Below, piece by piece: positions 1 to 9,270 of a DNA stretch of 64,000 nucleotides; within the stretch, counting starts at the first letter, position 1, and every line of letters starts with the position of its first letter. The notes under the pieces are model-generated. The model saw only the letters and a list, made by a program, of their open reading frames with translations. It did not search any database and was not told the DNA's origin. The position numbers and the translations under genes were made by a program. This DNA is from Syntrophus sp963665935 (lineage in GTDB: Bacteria; Desulfobacterota; Syntrophia; Syntrophales; Syntrophaceae), in the NCBI GenBank assembly GCA_963665935.1, contig OY762510.1:806001-870000 (forward strand). The letters are read 5' to 3'.

Positions 1-812
1 AACGATTTGGACATCTTCTCGCTGTTGATCTTCACGAAACCGTTATGAACCCAGAGATTGGCCAGCGGTTTGCCCGTTACCCCTTCGGACTGGGCGATTT
101 CATTTTCGTGATGGGGGAAGACCAGATCCTCGCCGCCGCCGTGGATGTCAAAGGTGTCGCCGAGATATTTCTGGCTCATCACGGAACACTCGATGTGCCA
201 GCCGGGCCGTCCCGGTCCCCAGGGGCTTTCCCAGGCCGGTTCATTGGGTTTGCTGGCCTTCCAGAGGGCAAAATCCATGGGATTGTTCTTGTGCTCATTG
301 ACATCGATGCGGGCGCCGGCCATCATGTCTTCCAGTTGACGCCCCGAGAGTTTTCCGTAGCCGGAAAACAGCTCCACGGCGTAATAGACGTTGCCGTCCA
401 CGGCATAGGCAAGGCCACGCTCCATAAGCTGCTCGATGAGCTTGATCATCCCCTCGATGTGCTCCGTCGCCCGGGGCGTGACGGTCGGCTGAAGGACCCC
501 CAGGCCCGCCATGTCTTCATCGTGAGCGGCGATGTAGCGATTGGAGATGTCATAGATGCTCACCCCTTCCGCATTCGCACGGGCGATGATCTTGTCGTCG
601 ACGTCGGTGAAGTTCTTGACATAGGTGACTTCATACCCGCGGTATTCCAGGTATCTTCGCAGGACGTCAAAGACAACGGCTGACCGGGCATGGCCGACAT
701 GGCAGATGTCGTATACGGTGATGCCGCAGACATAGAGCCCGACACGCCCTTCCTGCAGAGGCGTAAAGACTTCCTTTCTATTTCGAAGGGTGTTGTAAAG
801 TTTCAGAGACAT
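1..812 (-). CDS. cysS: Cysteinyl-tRNA synthetase, N-terminal part (runs off left edge)
   Basis: Class I aminoacyl-tRNA synthetase that charges tRNA-Cys with cysteine in the cytoplasm. The visible 270 residues hold the catalytic domain: zinc ligand Cys29 in YVCG, the HIGH-type motif HVGHA at 38-42, the WHIECS zinc cysteine, the PHHENE ligand pair, and KMSKS cut by the window edge. The C-terminal anticodon-binding part lies outside. The ATG at 812 follows GGAGGATTCC, which fixes the start. It lies 55 bp downstream of argC on the same strand and is probably cotranscribed with it. All catalytic and zinc signatures are canonical, unlike the CysRS-like domain fused to cysteine synthase at 38505-40814, so this is presumably the housekeeping enzyme. 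Confidence 0.97.
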   Translation of the reverse strand, partial: MSLKLYNTLRNRKEVFTPLQEGRVGLYVCGITVYDICHVGHARSAVVFDVLRRYLEYRGYEVTYVKNFTDVDDKIIARANAEGVSIYDISNRYIAAHDEDMAGLGVLQPTVTPRATEHIEGMIKLIEQLMERGLAYAVDGNVYYAVELFSGYGKLSGRQLEDMMAGARIDVNEHKNNPMDFALWKASKPNEPAWESPWGPGRPGWHIECSVMSQKYLGDTFDIHGGGEDLVFPHHENEIAQSEGVTGKPLANLWVHNGFVKINSEKMSKS

Positions 813-867
813 GGAATCCTCCACGTAAAAAATTCGATTTTAAACCTTGAGCAGGGAACATCGGGTC

Positions 868-1905
868 TCAGGGGAACAGGGCGATCATCTCGAGTCCCGT
901 GTGTTCCGGAAAGCCGCAGAGAACATTCATATTCTGGATGGCCTGACCGGCAGCGCCCTTCACCAGATTGTCAATCGTCGAAACAATGATCAGGCGATTC
1001 GTCCGGGTATCCACAGCCACACCGATATCACAGAAGTTGGATCCGCGAACGAAGGCCACATTCGGGAAAGTTCCCGCCTTGCAAATCCGGACAAATCGTT
1101 CTCCCCCATAGAAATCCTGGTAGAGCTCGGATAATTCCTTTCCAGAAATGCTCTGAGTCATAGTCGCGTAAATGGTACTCAGAATGCCCCGATCAATGGG
1201 AAGGAGGTGGGGGGTAAAGGATATTTTCATTTCCCGGCCGGCCAGCCGGCTCAACTCCTGCTCGATCTCCGGCGTGTGACGGTGGTTTCCGACTTTGTAA
1301 GCCTTGAAGGCTTCGTTAACCTCACAGAAAAGCGATCCCACCTGCGGTTCTCGGCCGGCACCGCTGGTTCCGGACTTGGAATCCGCAATCACCGATGCAG
1401 GATCGATCAGTTTGTTTTTCAGAGCAGGCGCTGTTCCAAGAATGATGCTCGTCGGATAGCAGCCGGGATTCGCCACAAACCGGGCCTTTGCCACGTCCTC
1501 CCGATAAAGCTCCGGGATACCATAGACGGTTTGGGGAACGAGCTGGGGACAGGCATGCTGACCGTACCAGGATTCGTAAACCGCAACATCCCGCAACCGG
1601 AAATCCGCACTGAGATCGACCACCTTTTTCCCACTTTCCCAGAAAATCGGGGCGACTTTCATGGATTCACTGTGGGGAAGCGCCAGAAAAATCACATCGG
1701 CGAGGTCAGCAACCTCCTGAGGTGACGCATCCATAAAGACCAACGGGGTTAACCCCGCAAAGACCGGATAGACATCGGCAATCGGAAGCCCCGCATATCG
1801 CCGTGATGTAATCGCCACCACCTCAACCCCGGAATGACGCAAAAGCAGTCGGAGGCATTCCTGTCCGGTATAGCCGCTGGCGCCGTAAATCCCTACTTTA
1901 ATCAT
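868..1905 (-). CDS. argC: N-acetyl-gamma-glutamyl-phosphate reductase
   Basis: Reduces N-acetylglutamyl phosphate with NADPH to N-acetylglutamate semialdehyde, the third step of arginine synthesis. The N-terminus MIKVGIYGASGYTGQE is a Rossmann nucleotide-binding loop, and the catalytic cysteine sits in VANPGCYPTS. The length of 345 residues is usual for the family. An in-frame extension 17 codons upstream exists, but the ATG at 1905 has GAGGGAAC directly before it and matches the family start. The gene follows the rpsI terminator, so it probably has its own promoter in the short gap near 1906-1994. No other arginine gene is in the window. Confidence 0.96.
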   Translation of the reverse strand: MIKVGIYGASGYTGQECLRLLLRHSGVEVVAITSRRYAGLPIADVYPVFAGLTPLVFMDASPQEVADLADVIFLALPHSESMKVAPIFWESGKKVVDLSADFRLRDVAVYESWYGQHACPQLVPQTVYGIPELYREDVAKARFVANPGCYPTSIILGTAPALKNKLIDPASVIADSKSGTSGAGREPQVGSLFCEVNEAFKAYKVGNHRHTPEIEQELSRLAGREMKISFTPHLLPIDRGILSTIYATMTQSISGKELSELYQDFYGGERFVRICKAGTFPNVAFVRGSNFCDIGVAVDTRTNRLIIVSTIDNLVKGAAGQAIQNMNVLCGFPEHTGLEMIALFP

Positions 1906-1994
1906 AGTTCCCTCGCAAAAACTTTTGTTGATGGTCCTGATGCCGGAGATGGGCACATCCCCACGGAAGGAAGACTTTCGAAGTACTGGATAGC

Positions 1995-2019
1995 AAAAAA
2001 AAGGGGGCCATGGCCCCCT
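1995..2019 (-). terminator. Rho-independent terminator after rpsI
   Basis: On the minus strand a GC-only palindrome (GGGGGCCATGGCCCCC, 2003-2018) is followed at once by eight T residues (1995-2002). It lies 10 bp beyond the rpsI stop and should end the rplM-rpsI transcript before argC. This is the strongest intrinsic terminator I see in the window. Confidence 0.93.
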
Positions 2020-2028
2020 GTAAGGTTC

Positions 2029-2421
2029 TTATCGTTTTGAAAACTGGAAGCGTTTTCGTGCACCGGGCTGACCATACTTTTTCCGTTCCTTCGCCCGGGG
2101 GTCCCGCGTCAGGAAACCCGCCTTTTTAAGTGCGGAACGCAGGTCGGCATCATACTCCTGAAGGGCCCTCGAAATGGCATGCTTCACGGCTCCGGCCTGA
2201 CCGGAAATCCCTCCCCCGCAAACATTCACGTAACAGTCAAAGGCATTCTGTTTTCCTACGACCTCGAAGGGCTGCCGAATGAGCATTTTCAGGCTTTCCC
2301 GCGGGAAATAATCATCGAATCCCCTCTTATTGACCGTCAGCACTCCACTGCCTTCCTTCAGATAGACCCTGGCGATGGCACTCTTCCTTCGCCCCGTCGC
2401 ATAATAGCGTTTTTCTAACAT
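2029..2421 (-). CDS. rpsI: 30S ribosomal protein S9
   Basis: Small-subunit protein whose C-terminal tail reaches the P-site tRNA anticodon loop. The 130 residues begin MLEKRYYATGRRKSA and end in the basic RKRFQFSKR tail, as usual for S9. An in-frame TTG lies four codons upstream at 2433, but GGAG overlaps that extension and is spaced correctly for the ATG at 2421, so the shorter start is chosen. It is cotranscribed with rplM, the standard L13-S9 pair, and is followed by a strong terminator. Confidence 0.97.
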   Translation of the reverse strand: MLEKRYYATGRRKSAIARVYLKEGSGVLTVNKRGFDDYFPRESLKMLIRQPFEVVGKQNAFDCYVNVCGGGISGQAGAVKHAISRALQEYDADLRSALKKAGFLTRDPRAKERKKYGQPGARKRFQFSKR

Positions 2422-2486
2422 ACTATTCTCCAAATCGGCTAATTTACAGTATTAAACATCAGACGGAGAAGCCCCATCCCCAATTT

Positions 2487-2915
2487 TTACAGTGAGAGCA
2501 GTTTGGGACACTGCGCCTCGTGGCGATGATCGTTTCCGGCATAAATCTTCAACTTTTTCAACATCCGCCTTCCCAGAGAATTCTTGGGAAGCATTCCTCT
2601 AACGGCAATACTTAAAACATCAACCGGTTTTTCCTGCATCATCTTGCCGGCGGTTGTCGCTTTCAATCCGCCAGGATAGCCGGAATGATGATAATAGATC
2701 TTGTCGCGAAGTTTATTGCCGGTAAAAACCATCTTCTCCGCATTGACGACAACAATAAAGTCACCGGTATCCGTATGAGGCGTATAAACAGGCTTATGTT
2801 TTCCCCGCAGCCGCCTGGCGATTTCGCTAGCCATCCTCCCCAGCACCTGCCCCTCGGCATCAATCAAATACCAGTCCCGCGTAACTTCCGATTCCTTCGC
2901 TTGATATGTCTTCAT
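2487..2915 (-). CDS. rplM: 50S ribosomal protein L13
   Basis: Early-assembly 23S rRNA-binding protein. The 142 residues start MKTYQAKESEVTRDWYLID, a typical L13 opening, and include the conserved GDFIVVVNA and VRGMLPKNSLGR segments. It is first gene of the rplM-rpsI unit, with a sigma70-like promoter about 35-60 bp upstream. Confidence 0.97.
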   Translation of the reverse strand: MKTYQAKESEVTRDWYLIDAEGQVLGRMASEIARRLRGKHKPVYTPHTDTGDFIVVVNAEKMVFTGNKLRDKIYYHHSGYPGGLKATTAGKMMQEKPVDVLSIAVRGMLPKNSLGRRMLKKLKIYAGNDHRHEAQCPKLLSL

Positions 2916-2947
2916 AAAAACACCGATCCTTAAAAATTCAAAAGCAC

Positions 2948-2976
2948 TACCTATGCAATTTCAGGATGTTTGTCAA
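2948..2976 (-). promoter_or_regulatory. Sigma70-type promoter for rplM-rpsI
   Basis: On the minus strand a perfect TTGACA (2971-2976) is followed after 17 bp by TAGGTA (2948-2953), a weak -10 match. It lies just upstream of rplM and downstream of the lptD stop. The -35 match and spacing support it; the -10 is poor, so the assignment is moderate. Confidence 0.55.
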
Positions 2977-3051
2977 GAGAAAAACCAAGTTGACTTCGAT
3001 TATTTACTGCCAATCGAACTTACATCCTCTTACCCCGACACTTTCTTGGAA

Positions 3052-5271
3052 TCAGTTTCCCATTCCATAAAGAGAAAAGGACAGGAGGAAGCGCTGGTCA
3101 TCGTCCTCGTCGGCAAAACCGAAATTAACGCTCCAGCACTGTCTGTGATATTTGAGCAGCACGGATTTTTCAATATCTTTATCGTGCTGTTCGTTTCTCT
3201 TTATGGTGAACAACGCATCAAGGTCATTTGTCACTCTTGCATTCAAATGTAAATTGATTTCTTTAACCAGATCTTCGGTATAACGATACTGAAGATGAGC
3301 GGAATCTCCCCGCTCATCTTTGAGAATAAGATCGTAATCGGTTTTCCGCCATTCTCCACTGTTTACGTCCAGTTTATGGCGAGCGGCGAAGGAAAGAAAG
3401 GAACAGGGATCTATGTTGAGCTCCATATTGAGATCCTGGAAGTGTTTTCCCTCAGAATGTGCGTCCTGATTGTAGTAATGCTCCACTTCATTGATTTCAT
3501 AAGTCTGAAAAACTTTGAATCGCAGGATCTCCCTGTACGTGGTTGCGCCATTCTTGTCCGTCATCCTTGCCGTCAGGGTGTTGGTCAGGGCATAGGTGAG
3601 ACCATTCGTTTCATCGATCCGATTCACATAGTCCGGCGCATCTTCCTGGTGGGAATCGGGAATATAAGTATAGGTCAACTCCGGCTTGATCACGTGCCTG
3701 ATCTTATCGAACAGTTTTCCCCCGATGGCATAAATCCGGGAGAATTCCGTATTCAGGTTGGCCCCCATGGTATAGACCTGACGATCGCCCTGGTGGGTTG
3801 CCTGGGATGAGTTATCATCATCATGGTCGCTGCGATCCCAGACCGTCTCCCGCACACTGAATTCCGGGATAAACTGGGCATAGCGTCCCATACGGACAGG
3901 GAGAGAAACAGCAGGCTGGACGTCATACAAATGGCCTTTCTGTCCCTCGGTCCGATAGTAATAATCATAGGCTGCATTCATAGCCCCATAAAGCGGCGAT
4001 CCCAGAAGAGGGCGTTTTACCGTGAAAAGAGATATTTCCGGATATTTCTGCAAGGTTTCGTCATTGGAGGGACTCGTAAAATCATCGGTATAGCGCGCCA
4101 AAGCCGTAACATTATAAAGTTCTGCATCCTTGACCAGTCTCACTGTGGAATCCAGAGAGTTCAAGCCCTTATCGGCGTCGAAGGAGACATTTTTGAACCG
4201 TTGCATCGGATCCGTCAAATAATTGCTCTTATAATAATTCTGCGAGGAAAAATCCTTGAAATACCAGTTATCGGAAACTTTGACGATATCACTTCGCAGG
4301 TAAAAACCGGGGCTGAACGTGGTCAGGGAATTCAGATAGAAAGATCCGCGCTGCTGATCGGATTGCCAGTTTCGGCTGATCGAGCCTGAAGTCTCCTTGA
4401 TATCCTTCCTGTCATTCAGGAAGTCCGCATAAAAGGTCCCGTAGGAATCCGGACTGATAATATAGCGGAATTCCGCCCCTTCCTTGAAACCCCGTTTTGA
4501 CATGTATCGCTGGTAGAAGGTTGCATCAAGGTTCTTGGATATTTCCCAGAAGAAAGGAAGTTCGACATCCAAGCCATTCTTATCCCGCGAGTAGGAGATC
4601 GTTGGCATCAGCAAACCGGATTGACGGTTTGTTTTGACGGGAAATATCAGATAGGGGGTATAAAAGATCGGCTGATCGAGGATATTGAATGTTCCGTGCT
4701 TCACGGTCCCGTAACCATCAACGGTAACATCCATTTCTTTCCCTGAAATGCTCCATTCCGGGCATGTGCCATCGCAGGTCGTGGCTTTGCCGTCAAAAAT
4801 CCGGTAATGCGCTTCCCCCTCCTTTTCGATGCGAGTCCCCTTCACATAGACATGATTCCGCACCATGAAAATCCGTCCGTTTTGAGCAGCCCCACTCTTT
4901 GTATCAATATCAAAACTGATGGTATCCCCTTCCAGTACATCCCCACTGCTTTTCAAGAATACATGGCCTTCGGCCAAGGATTCATTGGTTGACTTATTCA
5001 CCGAAACACTGTCCGCCTGAAGAACCCCGTCGGTAAAACGGATGATCACGTTTCCCCGGGCATGATAGGTATCGGTATCCTTGACGTAATCCAATGTATC
5101 TGATTCAATCTCAACCGGTCCCTGAATCTTCCGAGTCTCTGCAGCAAGTTCCCCCGTCGGGAATAAAATGGCCAAGAAAAGCAGGAATAAGAAAGTAATA
5201 CCGCCTTTACCTCGGGAAAAAGGGATGAATCTTATTCTCTTTATTCCAACAGACGTACCGTTCCAGATCAT
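3052..5271 (-). CDS. lptD: LPS-assembly protein LptD (OstA)
   Basis: Outer-membrane beta-barrel that, with LptE, inserts lipopolysaccharide into the outer leaflet. The 739 residues open with a basic stretch and a hydrophobic signal segment (FLFLLFLAILF). An OstA-type jellyroll region follows (about residues 45-140, from IQGPVEIESDTLDY), then a long C-terminal barrel of alternating polar and aromatic residues ending in FSLYGMGN. I place the start at the ATG at 5271, preceded by AAGGTGAGA, rather than the in-frame TTG at 5292. It lies 25 bp after folC on the same strand. With rfaE1 it indicates an LPS-bearing outer membrane. Confidence 0.93.
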   Translation of the reverse strand: MIWNGTSVGIKRIRFIPFSRGKGGITFLFLLFLAILFPTGELAAETRKIQGPVEIESDTLDYVKDTDTYHARGNVIIRFTDGVLQADSVSVNKSTNESLAEGHVFLKSSGDVLEGDTISFDIDTKSGAAQNGRIFMVRNHVYVKGTRIEKEGEAHYRIFDGKATTCDGTCPEWSISGKEMDVTVDGYGTVKHGTFNILDQPIFYTPYLIFPVKTNRQSGLLMPTISYSRDKNGLDVELPFFWEISKNLDATFYQRYMSKRGFKEGAEFRYIISPDSYGTFYADFLNDRKDIKETSGSISRNWQSDQQRGSFYLNSLTTFSPGFYLRSDIVKVSDNWYFKDFSSQNYYKSNYLTDPMQRFKNVSFDADKGLNSLDSTVRLVKDAELYNVTALARYTDDFTSPSNDETLQKYPEISLFTVKRPLLGSPLYGAMNAAYDYYYRTEGQKGHLYDVQPAVSLPVRMGRYAQFIPEFSVRETVWDRSDHDDDNSSQATHQGDRQVYTMGANLNTEFSRIYAIGGKLFDKIRHVIKPELTYTYIPDSHQEDAPDYVNRIDETNGLTYALTNTLTARMTDKNGATTYREILRFKVFQTYEINEVEHYYNQDAHSEGKHFQDLNMELNIDPCSFLSFAARHKLDVNSGEWRKTDYDLILKDERGDSAHLQYRYTEDLVKEINLHLNARVTNDLDALFTIKRNEQHDKDIEKSVLLKYHRQCWSVNFGFADEDDDQRFLLSFSLYGMGN

Positions 5272-5296
5272 TCTCACCTTTAATACCAACAAAAAT

Positions 5297-6601
5297 TCAG
5301 TATGCGACAGCTGTTAAGGGATCATTCTGCTTCACCTGGCTTGTTTCCCTATATATTTTCTTGATTTCACCGACAAGATAAAGTGAACCGGAAACACAGA
5401 TCAGATCATTTTTTTCTGCAAGGAGCAACGCCCGTTGCAAAGCCTCCCGACTATCCTCTATGGCTTCGGCCAGATGCCCATGATTCCGGGCAATGGGGAT
5501 CAGTTTATCCAAATCAACGGCACGCTCCACTTTCGGCCTTGTAAAAATGACCCGACGGAATAAAGGAAGCAATTTTTTCAGCATGCGAGGATAGTCCTTG
5601 TCGCCGAGAACGCCAAAGACAAGCAGCCGCCCCTCCTTCTCGCTCCGGTTTCGAAGCGTGTCGCAGAGCGAACGGATGCCCGCTGGATTATGGGCGCCGT
5701 CTACAAGCACGGTGGGACTCTTTTGGAGGATTTCCAGCCGTCCCTCCCATTTTGCGCCTGCCAGCCCCAGACACATGGCCTGCTCATCAATCCTTCGCCC
5801 TTTTATCCTTATGAGTTCCGCTGCAGCCAGGGCAAGAGCGGCATTTTTGATCTGATGCTCTCCAGATAAAGGACAGTTCAGATGCGATATTTTTCGATCT
5901 ATTCCAGTATACGAAAAGTTTCCGGCCCCTTTTGATCTAACCCGGACCTCTTTCCCCAGTCGGAAAAGTGGAACGCCCTTTTTTCGACATGTGTCCGCCA
6001 AAATGTCAAGAACCGATTTCTGATTGGCAGCGGTTACGCAGATGCTTTTTTCTTTGATGATCCCCGCTTTTTCCATGGCTATATTTTTCAAAAAACGGCC
6101 GAGGTACTCCTGATGATCGTGATGAACATTCGTGATGACCGAAACCTGCGGAGTGACGACGTTGGTTGCATCTAAGCGCCCTCCCATGCCTACTTCCAGA
6201 ACGGCAATGTCCACCTTTTCCTCATGAAAATAGAGGTACGCCACCGCTGTGAGAATTTCAAAATACGTCAAGTCTTCTTCAAGACGGTTGCGGACGGTCT
6301 CTATACATTCCTGCATCCTATCTTCCGGAATCAGGGACTCATTGATCCTGATCCGTTCGCGGATGTCCATTAGATGAGGAGACGTATACACCCCGACCTT
6401 CAAGCCGCTATGCTTGAGGATGGAAGATAAAATGGCCACAACGGATCCTTTCCCATTCGTTCCGCCAATTAAAACAGCCGGATATGCCAGATGGGGATTG
6501 CCAATTCTTTCCAGAAGTCTCTTGATGGGTCCCAAACCAAGATGAACGACATTACAATTCAAATCTGAAATTATCGAGAGACCATTTTGTTCATTTCCCA
6601 T
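5297..6601 (-). CDS. folC: Dihydrofolate/folylpolyglutamate synthase
   Basis: Mur-ligase-type enzyme that adds glutate residues to folates in the cytoplasm (and can make dihydrofolate from dihydropteroate). The P-loop GGTNGKGSV lies near residue 46, followed by the YTSPHL omega-loop region, NVHHDHQEYLG, and VDGAHNPAG typical of the C-terminal domain. At 434 residues it is full length. It starts with ATG at 6601, downstream of a hairpin that separates it from the ribosomal block, and is followed by lptD. Confidence 0.95.
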   Translation of the reverse strand: MGNEQNGLSIISDLNCNVVHLGLGPIKRLLERIGNPHLAYPAVLIGGTNGKGSVVAILSSILKHSGLKVGVYTSPHLMDIRERIRINESLIPEDRMQECIETVRNRLEEDLTYFEILTAVAYLYFHEEKVDIAVLEVGMGGRLDATNVVTPQVSVITNVHHDHQEYLGRFLKNIAMEKAGIIKEKSICVTAANQKSVLDILADTCRKKGVPLFRLGKEVRVRSKGAGNFSYTGIDRKISHLNCPLSGEHQIKNAALALAAAELIRIKGRRIDEQAMCLGLAGAKWEGRLEILQKSPTVLVDGAHNPAGIRSLCDTLRNRSEKEGRLLVFGVLGDKDYPRMLKKLLPLFRRVIFTRPKVERAVDLDKLIPIARNHGHLAEAIEDSREALQRALLLAEKNDLICVSGSLYLVGEIKKIYRETSQVKQNDPLTAVAY

Positions 6602-6647
6602 TCGCCGCGTTCATTCTTCCTGCGTAACGTTCATGCCAATTCAAAAT

Positions 6648-6699
6648 AAAAAAGCCATGGACTTTTCTTTTTGTAATCAAATCATCCATGGCTTTTTTT
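6648..6699 (-). terminator. Terminator at the end of the ribosomal block
   Basis: An inverted repeat with arms of about 14 bp (6648-6661 and 6685-6698, core GCCATGGA / TCCATGGC) is flanked by an A run on the left and a T run on the right. It could act on both strands. For leftward transcription it ends the long ribosomal protein transcript just after the small EF-Tu-like gene. Confidence 0.75.
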
Positions 6700-6719
6700 A
6701 CTTTTCAGCTTTACGTTAT

Positions 6720-6980
6720 TTATTCGGATATAACCTTATACACCTCGTCGCCGGGACGCACCCGACCGGATACCTTAATCCCGATAAAATCTCCTGGAAC
6801 CGCTTTGTCAACCTTCTTATTATCCACCTCAATAGACTCAACGGTATCGCAAATATCCGTCGTGTGTCCGACATACTTGATTGTGTCACCAACACTGAGT
6901 TGACCTTGCGTGATTTTTACCGCTGCAACACTCGGCTTTGCAAAAAATTTGACCACTTCACCAACTTTTTCTTCTGCCAT
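6720..6980 (-). CDS. Stand-alone EF-Tu domain 2-like small protein
   Basis: An 86-residue protein with the beta-barrel pattern of translation-factor domain 2: ITQGQLSVGDTIKYVG, then DTVESIEVDNKKVDKAVPGDFIGIKV and RPGDEVYKV. It has no GTP-binding domain. Similar free-standing domains are annotated as translation elongation factor-like proteins; their role is not established as far as I know. The ATG at 6980 is preceded by GGAGGAG, which rules out the ten-codon upstream extension. It is the last gene of the ribosomal block, about 100 bp after rplQ and before a terminator, so it may be coexpressed with ribosomal genes. Confidence 0.8.
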   Translation of the reverse strand: MAEEKVGEVVKFFAKPSVAAVKITQGQLSVGDTIKYVGHTTDICDTVESIEVDNKKVDKAVPGDFIGIKVSGRVRPGDEVYKVISE

Positions 6981-7078
6981 AACGAAATCTCCTCCGTCAG
7001 TACATCTCAAAAAGTAAGCATTTTAGTCCCAATAAATACGCGCAGTCTGTTTTTTCAACAATAAATTTACAGAGTGCT

Positions 7079-7432
7079 TTAGCGAACGCACTCAATAATG
7101 GAAATCGGCGCATTATCCCCTTCACGGTAACCCGCTTTCATGATTCGGGTATATCCACCGGAGCGATCCCGATACCGAGGAGATATTTCACTGAATAATT
7201 TCGCCACAACGTCACGATCCCTTATTACGGCAAGGGCTTGACGTCTTGCATGCATGTCTCCTCGCTTCCCCAAGGTAATCATTTTCTCCGCAATTTTTCT
7301 CAATTCCTTTGCTCTTGCATCCGTTGTTTTAACAGATTCATACTTCAGAAAGGAAGTGACCATATTTCTTAACATCGCATCCCTATGGCTCGATGTTCTT
7401 CCTAATTTTCTTCCTGACTTCCCGTGACGCAT
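7079..7432 (-). CDS. rplQ: 50S ribosomal protein L17
   Basis: Large-subunit protein near the exit-tunnel opening. The 117 residues begin MRHGKSGRKLGRTSSHR, the invariant L17 opening. It directly follows rpoA (27 bp), the usual end of the alpha operon. Confidence 0.98.
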   Translation of the reverse strand: MRHGKSGRKLGRTSSHRDAMLRNMVTSFLKYESVKTTDARAKELRKIAEKMITLGKRGDMHARRQALAVIRDRDVVAKLFSEISPRYRDRSGGYTRIMKAGYREGDNAPISIIECVR

Positions 7433-7459
7433 ACGATTTCAACCCCTTATCCGTATTGT

Positions 7460-8491
7460 TTACCCTTCTTCTGGGATTTCGGCTGTTTCTTCTCTTATTT
7501 CCTTGTTCCAGGGCGCAAAGTCAAGCTTCATCCCAAAGGTCAAACCATACTCTGCAAGTATTTCCTTGATTTCACTCAGTGACTTTCTGCCGAAATTTTT
7601 CGTCTTTAACATTTCAGCTTCACTTTTCTGAACGAGTTCCCCAATCTGATTTATTCCAGCATTTTTAAGACAGTTCGCAGATCTTACGGACAGCTCAAGA
7701 TCCTCAACATGTCTCAGAAGGATATCGTTCAGATTTTCCTTTTCGCTGATCGTCTCCTCTTCTTCTTCAATCTCTTCTCCGCCGATTACGGTGTGCAGAC
7801 CCACAAAGACCTGCAGTTGCTGTTTTAATATCTTCGCCGCAAGCGCAACGGCATCCTCAGGCAATACATTGCCATCGGTCCATACCTCAAGAGACAGCTT
7901 ATCATAATCAGCGACCTGTCCTACACGAGCATGCGTTACGGTATAATTCACTTTCTTTATGGGTGAATGCAGGGCATCGATATTGATTGTCCCTTCCGGC
8001 TGGTCAATATCTTTTTCCTTTTTTGCGGGAACATAACCTCTGCCGCTGTTCACAATCATTTCCATCCGAAAAGGGATGTCACCCGATCTTGAAGCAATAT
8101 AATGGTCGGCATTCAATACTTCCACAGTTCCGTCTGTAAGGATATCCGCCGCCGTGATGATGCCTTCCTTCTTGGTATCGATCCGGATGACTCTCGGACC
8201 GTCACTGAAAAGTTTCAACCGCACCCCTTTGAGATTAAGGATAATGTCTGTTACATCTTCCTTTACTCCCGGCACTGTTGAGAATTCATGAAGAACATTA
8301 TCAATTTTGACCGAAACTATCGCTGCTCCCTGGATTGAAGAAAGCAATACTCTTCTTAATGCATTACCGAGGGTGATGCCGAAGCCTCTTTCTAGTGGTT
8401 GACAAACAAATTCCCCATAAAACCTCGTGTGGGTATTTTCGTCAATTTCTATCCTTCGGGGCCTAATCAAGCTACACCAGTTTTTAACCAT
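7460..8491 (-). CDS. rpoA: RNA polymerase alpha subunit
   Basis: Scaffold subunit of RNA polymerase; its C-terminal domain binds UP elements and activators. The 343 residues show the N-terminal dimerisation domain (GFGITLGNALRRVLLSS near residue 36), an acidic linker (EEIEEEEETISEKE), and a C-terminal helix-hairpin-helix domain (LELSVRSANCLKNAGI, then LAEYGLTFGM). It sits between rpsD and rplQ as in most bacteria. Confidence 0.98.
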   Translation of the reverse strand: MVKNWCSLIRPRRIEIDENTHTRFYGEFVCQPLERGFGITLGNALRRVLLSSIQGAAIVSVKIDNVLHEFSTVPGVKEDVTDIILNLKGVRLKLFSDGPRVIRIDTKKEGIITAADILTDGTVEVLNADHYIASRSGDIPFRMEMIVNSGRGYVPAKKEKDIDQPEGTINIDALHSPIKKVNYTVTHARVGQVADYDKLSLEVWTDGNVLPEDAVALAAKILKQQLQVFVGLHTVIGGEEIEEEEETISEKENLNDILLRHVEDLELSVRSANCLKNAGINQIGELVQKSEAEMLKTKNFGRKSLSEIKEILAEYGLTFGMKLDFAPWNKEIREETAEIPEEG

Positions 8492-8552
8492 TGTTCAATT
8501 CCCTACCCTTCGGTTCTGGACAACTGACATCGTATTCAGAATATACAACGCT

Positions 8553-9182
8553 TTACTTTGAGTAAAGCTCTACGACTAATTGTTCTTGAATTGGCATCGT
8601 CAATTCTTCACGGGTTGGGAACATCTTAACCTTGCCCTTGAAATTTTCCTGCTCCAGCTCAAGCCATTGCGGAACCCCTCGTCTCGCAACAGTTTCCATC
8701 GCTTCTATGATTTTATTGTTCTTTTTGCTTTCTTCCGTAATTTCTATCGTGTCTCCCACATCAATAAGGTAGGAAGGAATATTTACTTTTTTCCCATTTA
8801 CGGTGAAGTGATTGTGTCGGACCAACTGTCTCGCTTCATTTCTTGAATTGGCAAAGCCCAGCCGATACACCATATTGTCCAGCCTTCTCTCGAGATAAAG
8901 CAACAGGTTTGTCCCTGTTATACCCTTCTTTCGATCGGCCTTTTCAAAGTATCCATGGAACTGCTTTTCCAGCAGACCATACATTCTTTTCAGTTTTTGC
9001 TTCTCTCTTAACTGCACGCCGTAGTCCGACTGTTGTTTCCGTCTTAGCTGACCATGTTCTCCAGGAGCATATCCTCTCCGTTCAAATGCACACTTTTCAC
9101 CATAGCAGCGGTCCCCTTTGAGAAACAGCTTCAAGCCTTCCCTACGGCACAGCCTGCATGCGGATTCCTTATATCTTGCCAA
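8553..9182 (-). CDS. rpsD: 30S ribosomal protein S4, zinc-binding form
   Basis: Primary 16S rRNA-binding assembly protein. The 209 residues carry four cysteines near the N-terminus (9, 12, 26, 31), the zinc-binding C+ form, followed by an S4 RNA-binding domain (LVRHNHFTVNGKKVNIPSY). The start is TTG at 9182: GGGAGG lies five bases upstream and the family begins MARY at this point. It lies between rpsK and rpoA. In E. coli S4 is the alpha-operon translational repressor; no such site was identified here. Confidence 0.97.
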   Translation of the reverse strand: MARYKESACRLCRREGLKLFLKGDRCYGEKCAFERRGYAPGEHGQLRRKQQSDYGVQLREKQKLKRMYGLLEKQFHGYFEKADRKKGITGTNLLLYLERRLDNMVYRLGFANSRNEARQLVRHNHFTVNGKKVNIPSYLIDVGDTIEITEESKKNNKIIEAMETVARRGVPQWLELEQENFKGKVKMFPTREELTMPIQEQLVVELYSK

Positions 9183-9270
9183 GAATGCCTCCCTTTTTCA
9201 TCATTTCTGTCTTATTTGTAGTTATTGATTTTAAACGGCTAATAAACTGCAATAGGATTCGATATCGGGT

